DNA of 64,000 bases. It comes from Sulfuriferula multivorans. GTDB taxonomy: Bacteria; Pseudomonadota; Gammaproteobacteria; Burkholderiales; Sulfuriferulaceae. The DNA lies in the NCBI RefSeq assembly GCF_003851125.1, contig NZ_BGOW01000013.1, forward strand, positions 58,067-122,066, read 5' to 3'. Under the pieces are notes generated by a model, which was given only the letters and a program-made list of their open reading frames with translations, searched no databases and was not told the DNA's origin. This document shows, one piece after another, positions 60,498 through 64,000 of the stretch (within the stretch, counting starts at the first letter, position 1; every line of letters starts with the position of its first letter). The position numbers and the translations under genes were made by a program.

Positions 60498-60896
60498 TCA
60501 GGCTCCCACTTTTTCGAGTTTCTCGAAAATCTTGGAGAGTTTCTCATCCAGCGTAGCGGCGGTGAAAGGCTTGACCACATAACCGTTTGCCCCAGCTTGC
60601 GCCGCAGCAATAATGTTTTCCTTCTTTGCCTCGGCCGTGACCATCAGCACCGGCAGCTTTGATAGCGCCGCATCTGCACGGATATTCTGCAACATGGTGA
60701 GACCATCCATGTTGGGCATATTCCAGTCGGACACTACGAAATCAAAATTGCCAGCCCTTAATTTGGCCAGTCCATCAACGCCGTCTTCGGCCTCTTCAAC
60801 ATTGGAATAGCCAAGCTCTTTGAGCAGGTTGCGCACGATGCGACGCATGGTTGAAAAATCATCAACAACCAGAAATTTGGTATTCGGATCAGCCAT
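60498..60896 (-). CDS. cheY: chemotaxis response regulator CheY
   Basis: A 132-residue single-domain receiver: acidic pocket [11 protein letters not shown], phospho-Asp57 in [12 protein letters not shown], and conserved MVTAEAK and VVKPF. Start ATG 60896 has GGAG 7 nt upstream. A strong sigma-28 promoter lies 38 nt upstream. Confidence 0.97.
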   Translation of the reverse strand: MADPNTKFLVVDDFSTMRRIVRNLLKELGYSNVEEAEDGVDGLAKLRAGNFDFVVSDWNMPNMDGLTMLQNIRADAALSKLPVLMVTAEAKKENIIAAAQAGANGYVVKPFTAATLDEKLSKIFEKLEKVGA

Positions 60897-60933
60897 GAAA
60901 TGCTCCATTAATTCTCATAAATCGTTTAAACGG

Positions 60934-60960
60934 TTATCGGCAGTTGTTTATCAAACTTGA
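60934..60960 (-). promoter_or_regulatory. sigma-28 promoter of cheYZ
   Basis: On the minus strand TCAAGTTT, 11 nt, then GCCGATAA (60941-60934). The -10 is identical to the flagellar consensus TAAAGTTT-N11-GCCGATAA and the spacing is exact; the -35 differs at the first two bases only. Confidence 0.85.
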
Positions 60961-60984
60961 ACGGAACTCAGGTTTTGATGCGGA

Positions 60985-62055
60985 TCAGACTCGCAACGCG
61001 CGGCTCGAATGCGCTGCAAAATAAGTCATCATTCTGCCTGGCAACTCATGCAGCGGCCCCACCTCATGCGTGGCACCCATGGCAATGGCCTCTCGCGGCA
61101 TGCCGAATACCACGCAGCTTGATTCATCCTGTGCAAAGTTATAGGCGCCGGCATTTCTCATTTCCAGCATGCCTGCTGCGCCATCCTTGCCCATGCCGGT
61201 GAGGATGACGCCCACCGCATTTTTTCCGGCACTGATGGCTGCGGACCTGAATAGTACATCCACCGAAGGCCTGTGCCGGTTCACCGGCGGCCCCTGATCG
61301 AGCTTGGTGATGTAGTTTGCGCCGCTACGTGCAAGCAGCAAATGAGAATGTCCCGGTGCGATATAGGCATGCCCCGGCAGGATCCGTTCGTCTCCCTCTG
61401 CCTCCTTGACGGATATCTTGCACAGCTTGTCGAGCCGGTTTGCAAATGAGCGGGTGAATCCCTCCGGCATGTGCTGGGTGATCAGGATGCCGGGGCAGTC
61501 CGAGGGCATCTGCATGAGGAATTCCTTGATGGCCTCCGTGCCGCCTGTAGACGCACCAATAATAATGAGTTTTTCGCTACTGGTCAGAGGGTTGCGAATC
61601 GGTGCCAGCGGCCCTTCTGAGGCATGCACCCCAGAAATAAGCGAACGGGGTTTGATCTTGGCGCGTGACGCAGTGCGAATTTTTTCCGCGATCAGGTCCG
61701 TATACTCGCGCATGCCACTCTGGATGGATAGCTTCGGTTTGGTCACGAAATCCACCGCACCCAGTTCCAGCGCACGCATGGTGATTTCCGATCCGTTTTC
61801 GGTCAGCGACGACACCATGACTACCGGCATGGGGCGCAGCCGCATGAGTTTTTCGAGGAAATCCAGGCCGTCCATTTTCGGCATTTCCACGTCCAGCGTG
61901 AGCACATCGGGATTGGTCAATTTGATCAGGTCACGCGCGACTATGGGGTCTGGTGCCACGCCCACCACTTCCATATCCCACTGGCTATTGATGATCTCGC
62001 TCATCACGCTGCGAATCAGTGCCGAATCATCGACGATCAGAACTTTTATTTTCAT
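60985..62055 (-). CDS. cheB: chemotaxis methylesterase/deamidase CheB
   Basis: A 356-residue CheB: receiver domain (about 1-120, [16 protein letters not shown], Asp in [12 protein letters not shown]) and methylesterase domain (about 160-350) with [15 protein letters not shown] (catalytic Ser), [18 protein letters not shown] (His) and [12 protein letters not shown] (Asp). It removes methyl groups from receptors. It ends 24 nt from the sigma-28 promoter of cheYZ. Confidence 0.97.
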   Translation of the reverse strand: MKIKVLIVDDSALIRSVMSEIINSQWDMEVVGVAPDPIVARDLIKLTNPDVLTLDVEMPKMDGLDFLEKLMRLRPMPVVMVSSLTENGSEITMRALELGAVDFVTKPKLSIQSGMREYTDLIAEKIRTASRAKIKPRSLISGVHASEGPLAPIRNPLTSSEKLIIIGASTGGTEAIKEFLMQMPSDCPGILITQHMPEGFTRSFANRLDKLCKISVKEAEGDERILPGHAYIAPGHSHLLLARSGANYITKLDQGPPVNRHRPSVDVLFRSAAISAGKNAVGVILTGMGKDGAAGMLEMRNAGAYNFAQDESSCVVFGMPREAIAMGATHEVGPLHELPGRMMTYFAAHSSRALRV

Positions 62056-62101
62056 GCTGCCTGCTTTCCGGGCATCGCCCTGCTGGGTTCACGCATGGCG
62101 A

Positions 62102-62710
62102 TCAGAAAAGATCGACATCGCCACTTACCTCACTGGTTTTGAGACGACTTGCATAGTCCTGCTCGCGCTTCACCAGCGTGTAGTTGTTGAGTTGTTTGAG
62201 TTTCTTGACCAGCACCTTGCCGGTACGCGGAAAGTAGTACACCTTGCGCGGATGGACATCGTTCAGATCCTCGGCCGTGATTCGCACATTCTCGGCACGC
62301 AGATAGTCGCGTACAAACTGGGCATTGCGTTCTCCCACGTTGATGGTGGTAAAACCGCGCAGCACATTGCCACCGCCGAACACCTTGGCTTCCAGGTTTT
62401 CGCGTCGTGCACCCGCTTTGAGCAGCTCGTTGATCAGCACTTCCATGGCATAGGCACCATAACGCATCGATGCGGACAATGGACTGTCTGCGTCATTCCC
62501 GCTGTCCGGCAACATGAAGTGGTTCATGCCGCCCACGCCCGAAACCCGATCACGAATACACGCCGACACACAGGACCCCAGCACCGTGACAATCAGCATC
62601 TCCTTGCGGGTAAAGTAGTATTCGCCCGGCAATATCTTGGCGGCCTCACAATCGAATGTCCGGTCGTAATAAACATTCGTGGCCAACTGCTCTTCAAGCG
62701 CAGGATTCAT
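62102..62710 (-). CDS. cheD: chemoreceptor glutamine deamidase CheD
   Basis: A 202-residue CheD. The active-site Cys is in [12 protein letters not shown] and the His in [10 protein letters not shown], with KVFGGGNVL and [10 protein letters not shown] following. It deamidates MCPs. Start ATG overlaps the cheR stop as ATGA. Confidence 0.96.
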   Translation of the reverse strand: MNPALEEQLATNVYYDRTFDCEAAKILPGEYYFTRKEMLIVTVLGSCVSACIRDRVSGVGGMNHFMLPDSGNDADSPLSASMRYGAYAMEVLINELLKAGARRENLEAKVFGGGNVLRGFTTINVGERNAQFVRDYLRAENVRITAEDLNDVHPRKVYYFPRTGKVLVKKLKQLNNYTLVKREQDYASRLKTSEVSGDVDLF

Positions 62711-63582
62711 GTGTCATTTCTCATGCCAACTGCGTTGCGACGATGATCCAGCTCGTAAACGGTCTTGCCGCGCAGTCTGAACGCATCGGTTGCGTACAGA
62801 AAATTTTCGGAGTGCCCAGCAAATAATAAACCTTGCGGCTTCATCAGAGGCGCAAAACGCGCAAGAATTTTCCCCTGGGTAGGCTTATCGAAATAAATCA
62901 TTACATTACGGCAGAAAATAACGTCAAATGGCCCGGTGATCGGCCATGCATTTCCCAAAAGATTGAGCTGCTTGAACGATACCAGCTGGCGCAGCTCGGG
63001 TCGAACTCTGACCAGCCCAGCCCGCTCGCCTTTGCCTTTCTGAAAAAACCGTCGGGCGCGCTCCTTCGGCATCTTGTCCAGCCTGTCGAGGGTATAAACC
63101 CCACGTGCCGCGGTCTCCAGCACGTTGGTATCGATATCCGTCGCCACGATCGTCACGGGGGGGATGAGGGTATCAAAGGCTTCGCACAACGTCATGGCGA
63201 TCGAATAGGGTTCTTCCCCGGTCGAGCTGGCCGAACACCAGATCGTCAGAGGCCCCTGCATTTTTAGCGCATGCTCGGCCAGTATCGGGAAATGGTGCGC
63301 CTCACGAAAGAATGACGTCAGATTGGTGGTCAGGGCATTGGTGAACGCCTCCCATTCGTCGGCGTTGCGCCCGCTTTCCAGCGCATCGAGGTATTCCGTG
63401 AAGGAGGTCATCCCCTTTGCCCGCAGGCGTCGCGCCAGACGGCTGTAGACCATCTCCTGCTTGCTTTCGCTCAGCGATATCCCGGCTTTCCGGTGAATCA
63501 TGGCGCGCACTCTGGCGAAATCGCGGGGCGTGAATTCGAATATCTTGTCGGGGTCCGACTTGTTTTGCAATGCAGCCTTCAT
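62707..63582 (-). CDS. cheR: chemotaxis methyltransferase CheR
   Basis: A 291-residue CheR: N-terminal helical domain ([20 protein letters not shown]), SAM domain with [15 protein letters not shown], and [14 protein letters not shown]. It methylates receptor glutamates; the MCP just upstream carries a tether pentapeptide for it. Confidence 0.97.
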   Translation of the reverse strand: MKAALQNKSDPDKIFEFTPRDFARVRAMIHRKAGISLSESKQEMVYSRLARRLRAKGMTSFTEYLDALESGRNADEWEAFTNALTTNLTSFFREAHHFPILAEHALKMQGPLTIWCSASSTGEEPYSIAMTLCEAFDTLIPPVTIVATDIDTNVLETAARGVYTLDRLDKMPKERARRFFQKGKGERAGLVRVRPELRQLVSFKQLNLLGNAWPITGPFDVIFCRNVMIYFDKPTQGKILARFAPLMKPQGLLFAGHSENFLYATDAFRLRGKTVYELDHRRNAVGMRNDT

Positions 63583-63719
63583 GCTGAGATTATCCTTAAT
63601 GCCATGCCGGTTGCACCGAACAATGATTTACCAGAGAACACGGTTCGGCGCGAACGCCGGTCGGGTATCCACACTATGACCTGCTTGTATTCACAGACAA
63701 AACAGGACGGCTTCGAGAT

Positions 63720-64000
63720 TCAGAACTCTTCCCACTCATCACTGCTGCTCCCGCCACCGGCAGCCAGCTTCTTCGGCTTGGTCGCTGCTCTGGCCGGCGC
63801 TGCCTTGGGCTTGGGTTTGACCCGGTCGTGCAATACCGGGATGTCTCTCGGTTCATGACGCGCTTGCTGGCTTCCCTCACCCAGATTGAACACGCTCACC
63901 GCCTGCGCCAGTTTGCCCGCCTGGTCTTGCAGGCTTTCGGCTGCAGCCGCAGCCTGTTCCACTAACGCGGCGTTCTGCTGGGTGGCTTCGTCCATCTGGC
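63720..64000 (-). CDS. methyl-accepting chemotaxis protein, C-terminal end (partial)
   Basis: Only the last 93 codons are in the window; the gene continues beyond 64000. MDEATQQNAALVEQAAAAAE is the highly conserved end of the signalling and adaptation domain. A Lys/Pro/Ala-rich linker (about 60 residues) leads to a terminal EWEEF, which resembles the CheR-docking pentapeptide NWETF. The 137-nt gap to cheR shows nothing clear. Confidence 0.95.
   Translation of the reverse strand, partial: QMDEATQQNAALVEQAAAAAESLQDQAGKLAQAVSVFNLGEGSQQARHEPRDIPVLHDRVKPKPKAAPARAATKPKKLAAGGGSSSDEWEEF

Overview
The window looks like chromosomal DNA of a motile, GC-rich betaproteobacterium. The flagellar order (fliC-flaG-fliD-fliS-fliT, divergent fliE, then fliFGHIJK-LMNOPQR), a CheZ-containing chemotaxis set, an N-type ATPase operon and a DoxDA-type thiosulfate:quinone oxidoreductase together suggest a chemolithotrophic or sulfur-oxidising member of the Nitrosomonadales (Gallionellaceae/Sulfuricellaceae-like). 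That placement is inference from gene content; no rRNA or tRNA gene was found. No insertion sequence, phage gene or CRISPR array is visible.

Left part (1-32.4 kb). After a small minus-strand gene and a plus-strand NarX-type sensor kinase, about 30 kb of genes lie on the minus strand. Read from high to low coordinate they are: doxDA; a VIT-family transporter; gnd-zwf-HAD-tkt (oxidative and non-oxidative pentose phosphate steps); a glutathione-reductase-like flavoenzyme with egtB-egtD (ergothioneine); pgm-glgP (glycogen breakdown); a cytochrome c; ackA-xfp with a decayed histidine-phosphatase gene behind it; a double PRC-barrel protein; a DsbA-like protein; and the N-ATPase operon atpDCQRBEFAG ending in ppk2. 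Many neighbours overlap as ATGA or GTGA. The genes form a coherent carbon/energy/redox block: glycogen to glucose-1-P to glucose-6-P, NADPH from Zwf and Gnd, pentose phosphates through transketolase or phosphoketolase, and acetyl-P to acetate plus ATP. N-ATPase and a polyphosphate kinase sit beside this. A 25-bp motif (22 of 25 identical) lies upstream of both the pentose-phosphate operon and the thiol operon.

Middle (32.4-37.1 kb). A non-coding stretch with two palindromes and a MITE-like inverted repeat is followed, on the plus strand, by an unassigned three-gene cluster: a group II PLP decarboxylase, a TPR/ATP-grasp protein, and a fold-type-I PLP enzyme whose 3' end carries an apparent one-base frameshift. 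This is the best candidate for an undescribed biosynthetic system.

Right part (37.2-64 kb). A diguanylate cyclase precedes the flagellar region: flagellin with a sigma-28-like promoter and two downstream hairpins, the filament cap and chaperones, an accessory FliK-like/FhlB-like pair, a YcgR-like PilZ brake, fliE on the opposite strand, and the basal body/export/switch operon fliF to fliR. On the minus strand follow a second diguanylate cyclase, an EAL-HDOD protein, cheZ, cheY (with a near-perfect sigma-28 promoter), cheB, cheD, cheR and the 3' end of a methyl-accepting chemotaxis protein that runs off the window.
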